Of a stretch of 64,000 nt of DNA, positions 55,411 through 64,000 are shown piece after piece. Made by a program: the position numbers and the translations under genes. Within the stretch, counting starts at the first letter, position 1. The number at the start of each line of letters is the position of its first letter. Origin of the DNA: Bacteroidota bacterium (GTDB lineage: Bacteria; Bacteroidota; Ignavibacteria; UBA10030; UBA8401); NCBI GenBank assembly GCA_035506275.1, contig DATJPT010000001.1:57012-121011 (forward strand), read 5' to 3'. A model generated the notes under the pieces. It was given only the letters and a program-made list of their open reading frames with translations. It had not been told where the DNA came from and did not search any database.

Positions 55411-57780
55411 ATGATGTGTATAAAGAAAACCTTCCTTTTTGCGACAGTGGTCGCGACTTACACCATCACATCACACGCACAATGGATACAAACGAATTTC
55501 CCACAAAGTGGATACGTTCGATCTTTCGCTAATACAAACGGGAATGTGTTTGCAGGGAGCATGGGTCTCGGAGTCTTTCGTTCAACCGATGACGGTACTA
55601 CCTGGTCCGCTGTGAATACTGGCTTGACAAAACTTCAAGTACGGTCGCTTGCAACGATTGGTACAAATCTCTTTTCTGCTAACACAAGCGGTGACATTTA
55701 CCGCTCTACTGACAATGGAACAAGCTGGACGCTGGTCAAGAATGGTTCAACCAATGGTAATGCTGCCTGGATCCTACTTGGCGGGAGAGAGACAAATCTC
55801 TATGCGGTTAACAGCGGTCTTTCTATTTCCTCTGATACAGGTACAAGCTGGACTGAAATTGGTGGTGGCTTGGGTACGGTCTCCTCTCTTGTTGTGGGCA
55901 ATTCGAACCTATTCGTTGGAAGTTTTTCAGGCGGTGTCTATCGTTCGTCGGACAACGGATCAAGCTGGAATTCCGTCAGTAATGGATTGCCCTCCACAGA
56001 AATCATTTATCTTGCGGGTAACGACACGATTCTGTTTGCTGGAACGGATGATGAAAGGACTTTTCTCTCTGTTAATAAAGGGGAAAGCTGGTCCGCAGTG
56101 AACAGTTTGACGGCAAATACCAAATTCATTTCGCTAGCAATTAAGGGGTCAAACCTCTTTGTGGGAACGCCTGAGGGCGTCTATCTTTCTACAAACGAAG
56201 GCACGTCTTGGACGGAAGTAAACAATGGTATGACGGGTGCAGCTACATTCTCTCTCGCAGTAGTCGACACGAACCTTTTCGCAGGCACTTTTGGAGGTAT
56301 CTTTTTATCCGTCAATAATGGGGCAAGTTGGAAAGCTATAAACACAAATCTTACGAATACGGCTCTTCAAGCTCTCGCAGCAAGCAATGGCAACCTCTTC
56401 GTTGCAACTATCGGCGGCATATTCCACTCTACGGACAGCGGAACAAGCTGGACTGAGGCCAATAAAGGATTAACGAACACCAACGTTTCAGCTCTTGCTT
56501 TCAAAGGATCAAATTTCTTCGCAGGAACTTCGGGCGGAGGCATCTTCCTATCCACTGACAACGGAACAAACTGGAACGCCATGAATAATGGGTTGATGAA
56601 GAGTGATATAACATCTATCGCCATTAATCAAACTGATATTTATGCAGCGTCTTTGGATGGCGGAATCTTTATATCGACCGACAACGGAGCAAACTGGAAC
56701 GTCATCGACTCCACCCTCATGGATACGGCTGTTACCGCTCTCGCTGTCAAAGATAGTAGTCTTTTTGCTGCAACGAACGCGGGCGTGTTCACGACCAATG
56801 ATAAAGGAAAGAGCTGGATGGCCATTAACTCAGGCCCACCTAATATTGAAGCTGCCGCTCTCTGTGCCAGTGACACCATTTTGTTTGCTAGCGCTCCCGG
56901 AGCCGGAGTTTTCATGTGTTCAAACAACAATAGAAATTGGACTTCAATCAACGATGGCTTATCGAATTCATTTATCTTTGCTTTTGAGGTAAAGGATACA
57001 AACGTTATTGCCGGCGGAGATGGTATCTATCTGTTTAACAGAAGAAAAAGAGCGTGGACCGACGTTAGTAAGGGGAATACAAGCATCGATATTCGCTCGC
57101 TTGCCTCTGACAGCATTTACGTTTTTGGCGGAGGCAGTTTTGAGATATGGAAAGAACAATTCTCAAAGATACTTGCTCCCATCCAATTGGAGTTCAACAT
57201 ACAGAGCATAAATTTTGGCAGCGTAAAAACAGGACAACATGAGGATACAACTATAACGATCACCAATACGGGTAATGATACGCTCAGCGTAATCAGTATC
57301 GTTTCTTCGCGTGTTTCATTTACTGTCATAAGCACTTCACTAAATATAGCTCCAGGACAATCAATATTGGATACCTTACGCTATGCGCCGACAGCGGTTG
57401 GGGCAGATTCGTCATTGATTATCGTCCAAAGTAACGCGATAAATTCGCCTGATACAATTAAAGTTTCGGGGAATGCCATTCCGCTGACAGAAGTTAGCGA
57501 AAAGAGTCGGATTCCAATCGCATTTAGCTTAGAGCAGAATTATCCAAACCCTTTTAACCCTTCGACATCCTTTTCATTTGATTTGCCTTCGAAAGGATTG
57601 GTCTCACTCAGGGTATTTGACCTCTTAGGCAGAGAGGTTTCAACGATTGTCTCCGAAGAAATGCCGGCAGGAAGTTACACGCGGCGATGGAATGCGGCGA
57701 ACCTGGCAAGCGGGGTTTACTTTTATCGTTTGCAGGCTGGAACATATATCGAGGCAAAGAAACTTTTGCTTTTGAAATAA
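55411..57780 (+). CDS. Secreted BNR-type propeller protein with ASH domain and T9SS sorting domain
   Basis: 789 residues from the ATG at 55411 (the upstream frame is open but lacks similarity). Signal peptide CIKKTFLFATVVATYTITSHA. About fourteen near-identical blades (GVYLSTNEGTSWTEVNNGM, GIFISTDNGANWNVIDSTL) run to about residue 600. An ASH/Hydin-like Ig domain follows at about 615-710 (NFGSVKTGQHEDTTITITNT). The T9SS tail is LEQNYPNPFNPSTSFSFDL ... SGVYFYRLQAGT ... KLLLLK. High repeat identity makes it prone to recombination. Confidence 0.9.
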   Translation: MMCIKKTFLFATVVATYTITSHAQWIQTNFPQSGYVRSFANTNGNVFAGSMGLGVFRSTDDGTTWSAVNTGLTKLQVRSLATIGTNLFSANTSGDIYRSTDNGTSWTLVKNGSTNGNAAWILLGGRETNLYAVNSGLSISSDTGTSWTEIGGGLGTVSSLVVGNSNLFVGSFSGGVYRSSDNGSSWNSVSNGLPSTEIIYLAGNDTILFAGTDDERTFLSVNKGESWSAVNSLTANTKFISLAIKGSNLFVGTPEGVYLSTNEGTSWTEVNNGMTGAATFSLAVVDTNLFAGTFGGIFLSVNNGASWKAINTNLTNTALQALAASNGNLFVATIGGIFHSTDSGTSWTEANKGLTNTNVSALAFKGSNFFAGTSGGGIFLSTDNGTNWNAMNNGLMKSDITSIAINQTDIYAASLDGGIFISTDNGANWNVIDSTLMDTAVTALAVKDSSLFAATNAGVFTTNDKGKSWMAINSGPPNIEAAALCASDTILFASAPGAGVFMCSNNNRNWTSINDGLSNSFIFAFEVKDTNVIAGGDGIYLFNRRKRAWTDVSKGNTSIDIRSLASDSIYVFGGGSFEIWKEQFSKILAPIQLEFNIQSINFGSVKTGQHEDTTITITNTGNDTLSVISIVSSRVSFTVISTSLNIAPGQSILDTLRYAPTAVGADSSLIIVQSNAINSPDTIKVSGNAIPLTEVSEKSRIPIAFSLEQNYPNPFNPSTSFSFDLPSKGLVSLRVFDLLGREVSTIVSEEMPAGSYTRRWNAANLASGVYFYRLQAGTYIEAKKLLLLK

Positions 57781-57862
57781 CCGAACTGGCTGCCCGTCGC
57801 CGCTCGATGAGTCTATGACTCGCAGAGTCGTAGACAGCTAAACCGCGGTACGTTAGACGGTG
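57779..57862 (+). repeat. Dispersed intergenic repeat, right half (best attC-like end)
   Basis: Begins at the stop codon (TAACCGAACTGGCTGCC), contains the hairpin GAGTC-TAT-GACTC and CTAAACCGCGG, and ends ACGTTAGACGG. GTTAGAC fits the integron attC R' core GTTRRRY. About 84 bases, within attC size. Confidence 0.65.
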
Positions 57863-57883
57863 GCAATATTAAGTCACGAAAAA

Positions 57884-59977
57884 ATGAAATCCTCTATAAT
57901 AGCAGTTCTTTCGTTCGCACTGTTAGCGAATTTGTCATGCCGCAAGGAAACGCCGACCGCCCCTCCGGAATCCAAAGGAACGATCTCTTTCGTCGAGCCC
58001 AAAGACAGTGCAGCGGCTCTCGAGAGCATAACGATCCAGATTCAGGTGACATCGAACCAACCCCTTAACAACGTTGTATTGACGATCGACGGATCTACCG
58101 TCAAGATATTCACTGCACCCCCCTACCAATTTGTATGGCAAACCGATACACTTCCGGAGGCGAGCATTCATGAATTAGACGCAAAGGCATATTTTAAGGA
58201 CGGATCGTTTATCAGCGCGGATCAGCGGCATATTATCGCGTATCATTTTACTCCCTCGAGCCTGTCTGCGAGAATGGTGAACGATACGCTGATCACATTG
58301 ACATGGAAGGACAATTCTTCCAGGGAAACAGGGTTCGACCTTCAAGAAGGCCTCAATGGAAGCCCCTTTGCCTCGCTCCAGCAGCTTCCTGCGAACACCA
58401 CAACAGCTTCTGTCGTCGGCAAATATTCGATCGGCGACAGCCTTGCCTTCCGTGTCCGTGCGCTCAGCGATACCCTCGCGAGCAATTTTTCGAACACTGC
58501 CGTCGTCCCGATTGTCTTTCCGGCGCCCAGCAATCTCGTTCTTATCTCTCTCAGCGATACGGAGGTGAAGTTGTCCTGGCAGGATAATGCCGCGTTCACT
58601 GTCGATTTCGTCGTTGAACATAGCACCAACGGAATGACATACTCGGCGCTTGCCATCGTCGGAAAGAACGCATCCCCGGCAGCGATTTCCGATACGTTCA
58701 AGGTCGATTCCACGCATTACTTCCGCGTCAGAGCACGCAGCACGATCAACACCAGCAGCGCATCGAACGTTGTTTCAACAATACTCCCGAGGTTGAACAT
58801 GCCGGGCGGACTTTCCATATCCAGCACGAGCCGTGACTCGCTCATCCTTCGTTGGAACGACAACACTGATTACACGAAAGGCTATGCGATCGAACGCCAG
58901 ATCTCCGGCGGGCAATGGACCGAGGTGCAGCGGGTCGGCGCTTCGGTCAGCTCGTGGACGGATGCTTCCGTTGATACCCTTGACTATTATACCTACCGCA
59001 TCCGGGCCTTTACTTCTCTCAATTATTCATCGTACTCAATTCCTAAGCGCGAACGATTTACTTTCAATAATACACCGATCCTCACTATTACGCCAAGAGA
59101 CCCCCTTGGTTCCCTCTATGTCTCGGCGCTCGTTGTACCAGCGGACAGTAAAAGCGTCATTTGCGCCATAGGTCGGACCGTCGGCCAATATGACCTCACA
59201 ACAGGGGCGTTCATCCGAAATTTTGGATCATTTGAAACCCAGATTATCGGAGCGCTCGCGATATCCCGCGACGGATCGGTCATCATCGCGCGGGGGAGCA
59301 ATGATTCGACGGTTTATGTCTGGCGGGTGGCGGACGCCGCCCAGGTTCTGGCTTACAGAGAATTTACGCAGACGGTGTTTTCGATCGACTTAACTCCGAA
59401 TGGCACGTCGTATTCAATTCCGGGAGGCGGGGGGATTCTTATTCGTTCAACGGAAGACGGAACGTTGTTGCGGACTATCATACAACAGGGAGCACCATAC
59501 TGTATCGCCTTGAACAACAGCGGCGAGCTTCTTGCTGCCGACGATGGAATAACGAACGCTGCTCTTATTTATAGAGTCTCCGATGGTGCCCTGTTGGAAA
59601 CTCTCAATGGACATACAATGGGGATACTCTCGATGGCGTTCAATTCCTCCGGCACTATGTTGGCCACAGGGAGTCTCGACCATTCGCTAAAACTTTGGGA
59701 CATGAACGGCACTCTTTTGAGATCCTTCACGCCCGGCAACAATTATATCGATGGGGTGTCGTTTGATCCGACCGGGAGTTATGTTGCCGGAGGAGGGCTC
59801 AACACTTTCGTCACGGTGTGGAACCTCTCCGACGGAAGCGTCGCCCGAACTTTGACCGGCTACTCGACCAACGTAATGTCCACCAAGTTCACCCCCGATG
59901 GAAAACTGTTTCTGACGGGGGAATACAGCGGGAAGATCAGAGTTTATCTGGCATACCGGCAATGGATCAGCTCGTAA
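57884..59977 (+). CDS. Lipoprotein with FN3 domains and WD40 propeller
   Basis: 697 residues from the ATG at 57884. Lipobox LANLSC near residue 15. An Ig-like domain (about 30-115, TIQIQVTSNQPLNNVVLTID) is followed by about three FN3 domains (about 118-390, LSWQDNAAFTVDFVVEHS). A WD40 propeller has a canonical blade ILSMAFNSSGTMLATGSLD..LKLWD near 585-615. No T9SS tail, so surface anchoring would be by lipid. Paralogue of 51801 and 63164. Confidence 0.8.
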   Translation: MKSSIIAVLSFALLANLSCRKETPTAPPESKGTISFVEPKDSAAALESITIQIQVTSNQPLNNVVLTIDGSTVKIFTAPPYQFVWQTDTLPEASIHELDAKAYFKDGSFISADQRHIIAYHFTPSSLSARMVNDTLITLTWKDNSSRETGFDLQEGLNGSPFASLQQLPANTTTASVVGKYSIGDSLAFRVRALSDTLASNFSNTAVVPIVFPAPSNLVLISLSDTEVKLSWQDNAAFTVDFVVEHSTNGMTYSALAIVGKNASPAAISDTFKVDSTHYFRVRARSTINTSSASNVVSTILPRLNMPGGLSISSTSRDSLILRWNDNTDYTKGYAIERQISGGQWTEVQRVGASVSSWTDASVDTLDYYTYRIRAFTSLNYSSYSIPKRERFTFNNTPILTITPRDPLGSLYVSALVVPADSKSVICAIGRTVGQYDLTTGAFIRNFGSFETQIIGALAISRDGSVIIARGSNDSTVYVWRVADAAQVLAYREFTQTVFSIDLTPNGTSYSIPGGGGILIRSTEDGTLLRTIIQQGAPYCIALNNSGELLAADDGITNAALIYRVSDGALLETLNGHTMGILSMAFNSSGTMLATGSLDHSLKLWDMNGTLLRSFTPGNNYIDGVSFDPTGSYVAGGGLNTFVTVWNLSDGSVARTLTGYSTNVMSTKFTPDGKLFLTGEYSGKIRVYLAYRQWISS

Positions 59978-60134
59978 TTTCCGCTGTCAGCAAAGCACAA
60001 AATCTTGCACTTGTCAGGAACCGAAGACTGGGATGAGGGGCTTCGAAATCCACGGTAACCCCGGGCTTGGAATAAGGACTCTATATATGAGCTTACTCTC
60101 ACTGCGCTCCATCATCCGACAGAAAGGGAAACAC

Positions 60135-62240
60135 ATGAGAGGAAATGTTAGATCATTCATCATGCTTTGCTGCCTGCTTGCGTCGGCAAGTCAATCACGT
60201 GCCCAATGGATTCAAATGAACGGGCCCGATGGAGGGGTGGTCTCGTGTCTTGGTTTATCCGGTAATGATCTTTTCGCGGGGATAGGTAGTGGCGGAGCCT
60301 TTCATTCTTCCGATAACGGTACTAGTTGGAACGCGGCGAACGCCGGCTTGACGACCAAGAATATCTTTGCCTTTACCTTCCTTCCCGACACCGGCGCAGT
60401 GGGATCCAACAGGATCTTCGCCGGGACCGACAGCGGTATCTTTGTTTCAACGAACAATGGATCGACCTGGACAGCGGCCAGTTCCGGATTGACAGATCGT
60501 TACATTAGAGCGCTTGCAGTTAACGCCGGAAATATTTTTGCGGGCACTGGCACCTACGGTGTCTTCCGGTCAACGGACAAAGGGGCAAGCTGGACCCCCG
60601 TGAACAATGGCATGTTCGATGATGATATTCTCTGCCTTGCCAGCTCGGGTGCGGACCTCTTCACGGGAAACGACGGGGGTGGTATTTATCGCTCCAGCGA
60701 TAATGGCGCAAATTGGTCTCCTGCCGACTCCGGACTGGGTAACATGTACGTCTATGCCCTTGTTGCCTCCGGTACAAATCTTTTCGCCGGGACTAATGGC
60801 GGCGTTTTTCTTTCCACGAATAACGGAACGAGCTGGACGCCGGCCAGCTCATTCCCGCTCAACCACAGCCCGCGGGCGCTTGTCGTTTCCGGGAGCAATG
60901 TCTTCGCTGGGACGAATGCCGGCGTTTTTCGTTCTACTGACATGGGCTCAAGCTGGAGCCCTGCAAGTGCGGGCATAACGAATTCCATCGTTTTTAATCT
61001 TCTCGCTGGCCCAGATTCGTCGGGGAAATTGTTTGCCGGGACTTTGGGAGGGGGTGTTTTCCTTTCCGCTAACAATGGGACCAGCTGGAATCCCATAAAT
61101 AACGGTTTAATATTCACAAGCGTCCGGGGTATTGCAGTTTCGGCAGATGACATCGTTGCTCTGACCAGCGGTGTCTGCCTTTCCACTGACAACGGTGCAG
61201 ACTGGATTCAGATCGACTCAGGATTAACAAACACGAATATTTCTTCGATCGCCGTTAGCGGCTCGAATTTTTATGCTGCCACTCAGAGCGGCATTTTTGT
61301 GTCCACTAATAACGGCACGATCTGGAAGGCCTCGAACAACGGGTTAACAAACCTCTTTGTTGAAGCCCTTGCGGTGGCCGGAACTAATGTCCTTGCGGGA
61401 ACTGCCGGTGTCGGAGGAGGCGGAGTCTTTGTTTCGACCGACAGCGGATCGAACTGGACCGAGTACAATACTGGGCTGGAAAATTGCGCCGTCAGTGTTC
61501 TCGCCAAATCGGGAGCGACGCTGTTCGCCGGGACTTTAGAAGGTATCTATCGTTCCACCGACAACGGTGCAAACTGGCATGCTGCTGATTCAGCCGTGAT
61601 GAGCATGTACGAGGTCAGTGCTTTTTCCTTCTCGGGCACGCATTTATTCGCCGGCAGTTTCGGCGGCGGTGTTTTCCGATCCATCGACAACGGTGCAAAC
61701 TGGACTGCCGTCAATAACGGCCTGGCAGACTTTTGGATCTCAGCCCTTGCCGCCTTCGGCACAAGTATCTTCGCGGCAAGTGCAAATTCCGGAGTATTTC
61801 TTTCCACGGACTACGGCACAAGCTGGCATTCGGTAAACAGCGGCCTCGTTAACACCGACGTCCAAGCACTTGCCATCTCCGGCACAAACCTGATCGCAGG
61901 AACGGCCGGCAACGGCGCCTGGACGCGGCCGCTGTCGGAGTTGACAAACGTAAAACTGATGAAGAATGAGGTTCCATCCAGGTTTTCACTTTCTCAGAAC
62001 TATCCGAATCCATTCAATCCGTCCACAACAATCTCTTACGATCTTACAAAGGCGGGGATGGTGACATTGAAAATCTATGACATTCTCGGCAGGGAGATCG
62101 CCACACTTGTCAACGACCAGAAACAGCCGGGATCGTATCGTGTGAAGTTCGATGGTTCGAGCTTGTCGAGCGGAGTTTATTTCTACAGGCTTAGTGCGGG
62201 GAGTTATGTGAATACGAAGAAGTTGATGTTGCTTAAGTAA
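60135..62240 (+). CDS. Secreted BNR-type propeller protein with T9SS sorting domain
   Basis: 701 residues from the ATG at 60135 (GAAAGGG upstream). Signal peptide FIMLCCLLASASQSRA then QWIQMNGPDGG. About thirteen blades of roughly 43 residues (GGVFLSTNNGTSWTPA, GVFRSTDKGASWTPVNNGM). T9SS tail LSQNYPNPFNPSTTISYDL ... SGVYFYRLSAGS ... KLMLLK. Closest in style to the gene at 55411 but without the ASH domain. It is followed after 61 bases by the SIMPL gene. Confidence 0.9.
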   Translation: MRGNVRSFIMLCCLLASASQSRAQWIQMNGPDGGVVSCLGLSGNDLFAGIGSGGAFHSSDNGTSWNAANAGLTTKNIFAFTFLPDTGAVGSNRIFAGTDSGIFVSTNNGSTWTAASSGLTDRYIRALAVNAGNIFAGTGTYGVFRSTDKGASWTPVNNGMFDDDILCLASSGADLFTGNDGGGIYRSSDNGANWSPADSGLGNMYVYALVASGTNLFAGTNGGVFLSTNNGTSWTPASSFPLNHSPRALVVSGSNVFAGTNAGVFRSTDMGSSWSPASAGITNSIVFNLLAGPDSSGKLFAGTLGGGVFLSANNGTSWNPINNGLIFTSVRGIAVSADDIVALTSGVCLSTDNGADWIQIDSGLTNTNISSIAVSGSNFYAATQSGIFVSTNNGTIWKASNNGLTNLFVEALAVAGTNVLAGTAGVGGGGVFVSTDSGSNWTEYNTGLENCAVSVLAKSGATLFAGTLEGIYRSTDNGANWHAADSAVMSMYEVSAFSFSGTHLFAGSFGGGVFRSIDNGANWTAVNNGLADFWISALAAFGTSIFAASANSGVFLSTDYGTSWHSVNSGLVNTDVQALAISGTNLIAGTAGNGAWTRPLSELTNVKLMKNEVPSRFSLSQNYPNPFNPSTTISYDLTKAGMVTLKIYDILGREIATLVNDQKQPGSYRVKFDGSSLSSGVYFYRLSAGSYVNTKKLMLLK

Positions 62241-62301
62241 GGTTTCTGCCACAGCTGGCCCCGGTCCATCAGGCGTCCTATTCTTCGAGGAGAAAACTAC
62301 C

Positions 62302-63048
62302 ATGAACAAGCCTCTCATCATTACCCTTCTTACCGTAACACAACTTTTATTCGCCCAACAACCCGATCAACGACTAAATCAAATTGCTGTCGAAGGGAGG
62401 GTCGAATTAAAACAGCTCGCTGACCAAGCGAGCCTCAGCTTTTCAGTCAAGGGCGTTGGACCAACTCTTCGGCAAGCTGTCGATAACGCTGATAGGAGCA
62501 CAAAAACTGTCACAAATAAACTCCTATCACTTGGGGTCAAAGAAGGAAATCTTTCAACTTCCTCCTTTTATAGTGGAGACAATCGCGGCGACAAGGCATT
62601 TTTATCGTCGAGCAGAGACTTCCAGGCTCAGATTACGACCGTGGTAACAATCGACAGCTTGCCTCTACTTGAACCCATCCTATTTGCAATCAGTGAGTGT
62701 GAGGTACAGAGTGTCTCACAGGTTACCTTCTCTTTAAGAGATGAACCCTCACTTCGCAGGAAAGCCCGAGTTGAAGCAGCCCTGAAGGCAAGAGAAAAGG
62801 CAGATGACTTGGCAAAAACACTTGGTGTCACCCTTGGAAGAGTTATCTCGATTGACGAAGGTCAACCGAGCCAACCGCCACAAAGGCTATATGGTGTGAG
62901 TAGCTATGCGATGCCGTTCAATAATTCAACTTACAATACTGTCTTAGCCAACGAGGTCGTGGCTGTGGATGCGAGTATCGGATATGGATTTTTCGCCCAG
63001 ACAATTTCAATAGTAAGTCAAGTGTATGTGACGTTTGAACTCAAGTAA
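62302..63048 (+). CDS. SIMPL (DUF541) periplasmic protein
   Basis: 248 residues with a signal peptide (KPLIITLLTVTQLLFA). Typical SIMPL features: an N-terminal strand region (VEGRVELKQLADQASLSFSVKG), the helix AVDNADRSTKTVTNKLLSLG, and the C-terminal stretch KAREKADDLAKTLGVTLGRVISI. Family members are linked to stress and membrane maintenance, with mechanism uncertain. GAGGAG precedes the ATG. Confidence 0.88.
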   Translation: MNKPLIITLLTVTQLLFAQQPDQRLNQIAVEGRVELKQLADQASLSFSVKGVGPTLRQAVDNADRSTKTVTNKLLSLGVKEGNLSTSSFYSGDNRGDKAFLSSSRDFQAQITTVVTIDSLPLLEPILFAISECEVQSVSQVTFSLRDEPSLRRKARVEAALKAREKADDLAKTLGVTLGRVISIDEGQPSQPPQRLYGVSSYAMPFNNSTYNTVLANEVVAVDASIGYGFFAQTISIVSQVYVTFELK

Positions 63049-63120
63049 CGGCCGCCTAACCCAGTCTTCCGCTGACTGAACCAGCTGCAGGTTGCGGCGC
63101 GACAGTACGCGACTCTATGA
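63047..63120 (+). repeat. Diverged copy of the dispersed repeat
   Basis: Contains GCCTAAC (fits the attC R'' core RYYYAAC) directly after a stop codon, then GACTGAACCAGCTGCAGGTTGCGGC, similar to GAACTGGCTGCACGTTGCCGC of the other copies, and CGCGACTCTATGA. The right end is not clearly conserved. Confidence 0.4.
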
Positions 63121-63163
63121 AAAGATTGGAACAATATACAGAGAACACAAATAGGCTTCGTCA

Positions 63164-63865
63164 ATGACGTGCAGGACAATCATACGCTGTTTGTGGCCGG
63201 TTATTTTCCTTCTCCCCGGCTGCCTTCAAAATCCGCTCGGCGATGAAGAGAGCCCGCCTGGCTATCATTCTTTTGGGGGTCCTGGGAATTTCTCGGTCCA
63301 ATCAATCTCGAACTCCAAGGTGAAGATCAGCTGGTCTTCATCATACGCCTCGCCGGTGATCGTCGAACGTTCCAACTTCAACGATTCTCTTTTTTCATTG
63401 ATACACTCTAAGGACACTTCCAACTATTTTTATGATTCAAATCTTGTCGACAGCAGGCAATATTACTACAGGTTCCGTGGTTTCACAGCTACCGACACCT
63501 CATCCTATTCGTACCTGACTATTGCTTTTGATTCAGTAAGTCGGCTGATCCAATCTGTGTCAACCAATAAGAACTCCTCATCAATAACAAGTTCTGATGA
63601 CGGCACGCTCATATCGGTTGTAACTCCCGATTGGGGTGGGTTTGAAGTACGGAGATACTCGGACTTGTCTCTGGTGGCAACGAGAACCCGAGGCGATCCG
63701 ATCGGCAACATAGGAGGGGAAACACGGTTTGGCGCGGATGCCAATAGACTCCTCAGCTGGAATTTCAATTATGCCTCAATTATGACTCTTACGCCTGATA
63801 GCTCAGTGCAAATTTCGATTCCCGACACGATAGATTTTACCGACATGTATTACATAGAAAACTGA
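63164..63865 (+). pseudogene. FN3/WD40 lipoprotein gene cut by an IS3-family element
   Basis: 233 codons. Lipobox LLPGC near residue 20, one FN3 domain (about 40-115, KVKISWSSSYASPVIVERSN), then the first WD40-like strands (ITSSDDGTLISVVTPDWGG). Paralogues at 51801 and 57884 are 643-705 residues. The frame ends in a TGA (63863-63865) that is the first triplet of the IS left end, so the stop is supplied by the insertion and the C-terminal two thirds is missing or displaced. Confidence 0.8.
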
Positions 63866-64000
63866 CCTGCCCCCCAAAAGATGATCCAATATAGTATATT
63901 GGAAGTCATCAAAAAAGGAGGAAGGTCATGAGTCGGAAGCGGTATACTGCAGAGGAGATCATTAACAAGTTACACGAAGCAGAAGTGCTGCAGAGCCAGG
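63863..64000 (+). mobile_element. IS3-family insertion sequence, left end, continues beyond window
   Basis: The left terminus TGACCTGCCCCCCAAAAG matches the TGA(C/T)CTGCCCC ends of many IS3-family elements, and a transposase OrfA starts 65 bases inside. The right end and target duplication lie outside the window. Confidence 0.85.
63928..64000 (+). CDS. IS3-family transposase OrfA, 5' part
   Basis: The 24 visible codons begin MSRKRYTAEEIINKLHEAE, the typical helix-turn-helix start of IS3-family OrfA proteins. AAAAAAGGAGGAAGG directly precedes the ATG. The frame is open to the window edge. Confidence 0.88.
   Translation, partial: MSRKRYTAEEIINKLHEAEVLQSQ

Overview
The window looks like a chromosome segment of a member of the Bacteroidota/Chlorobiota superphylum, most likely an Ignavibacteria- or Kapabacteria-like lineage. 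I base this on several things seen here. At least seven secreted proteins end in type IX secretion (T9SS) sorting domains of the form QNYPNPFNPSTTI...GVYFYRL...TKKLMLLK. DUF3276 and DUF5916 proteins are present. Several candidate promoters share the geometry TTG-N20-TAnnTTT, which resembles the Bacteroidota type. No species can be named from sequence alone.

Region 1 (1-22.9 kb) is core metabolism. A leftward operon runs yceD-rpmF-plsX-fabH-fabD-DUF3109-fabG-acpP-fabF-rnc, followed by gcvP, which runs off the left edge. It covers phospholipid and fatty-acid initiation and elongation, with RNase III at the end. A rightward dapB-dapA-dapD operon makes lysine/diaminopimelate by the succinylase route. 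Then come leftward genes: a DUF3276 PUR-like protein, a propeller-type secreted protein, ribH, a PHP phosphoesterase and a Crp/Fnr regulator. A leftward fni-prenyl synthase-ptsH-ptsI-PGI/PMI cluster combines isoprenoid synthesis with PTS phosphocarriers and a sugar-phosphate isomerase.

Region 2 (22.9-27.2 kb) is an accessory arsenic-resistance block: a GNAT acetyltransferase, acr3, arsC, arsM and arsR. It has two identical ArsR-like operators. It is bracketed by 53-bp imperfect direct repeats, a decaying 17-bp tandem array, and a set of 41-bp repeats that run into the 3' end of tRNA-Pro(TGG).

Region 3 (27.2-42.5 kb) holds a hybrid histidine kinase, an orphan GroES-like protein, YCF48/BNR-type T9SS cargo proteins, a DUF5916 outer-membrane protein, a lipoprotein/outer-membrane pair, and a Tat-targeted DUF362 protein that also has a T9SS tail.

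Region 4 (42.5-64 kb) is a one-direction (+ strand) accessory array. It contains a drug-type ABC exporter, an SDR, four large repeat-propeller T9SS proteins, FN3/WD40 lipoproteins, a CPBP protease, a methyltransferase, a SIMPL protein and small outer-membrane proteins. Many gaps between these genes carry copies of a dispersed repeat whose right end resembles an integron attC end. A duplicated leader RNA-like element (about 36.0 and 45.7 kb) precedes two transcription units. At the right edge an IS3-family element has cut a lipoprotein gene.

The best leads for something undescribed are the attC-like intergenic repeats, the duplicated leader element, and the repeat-bounded arsenic island next to tRNA-Pro.
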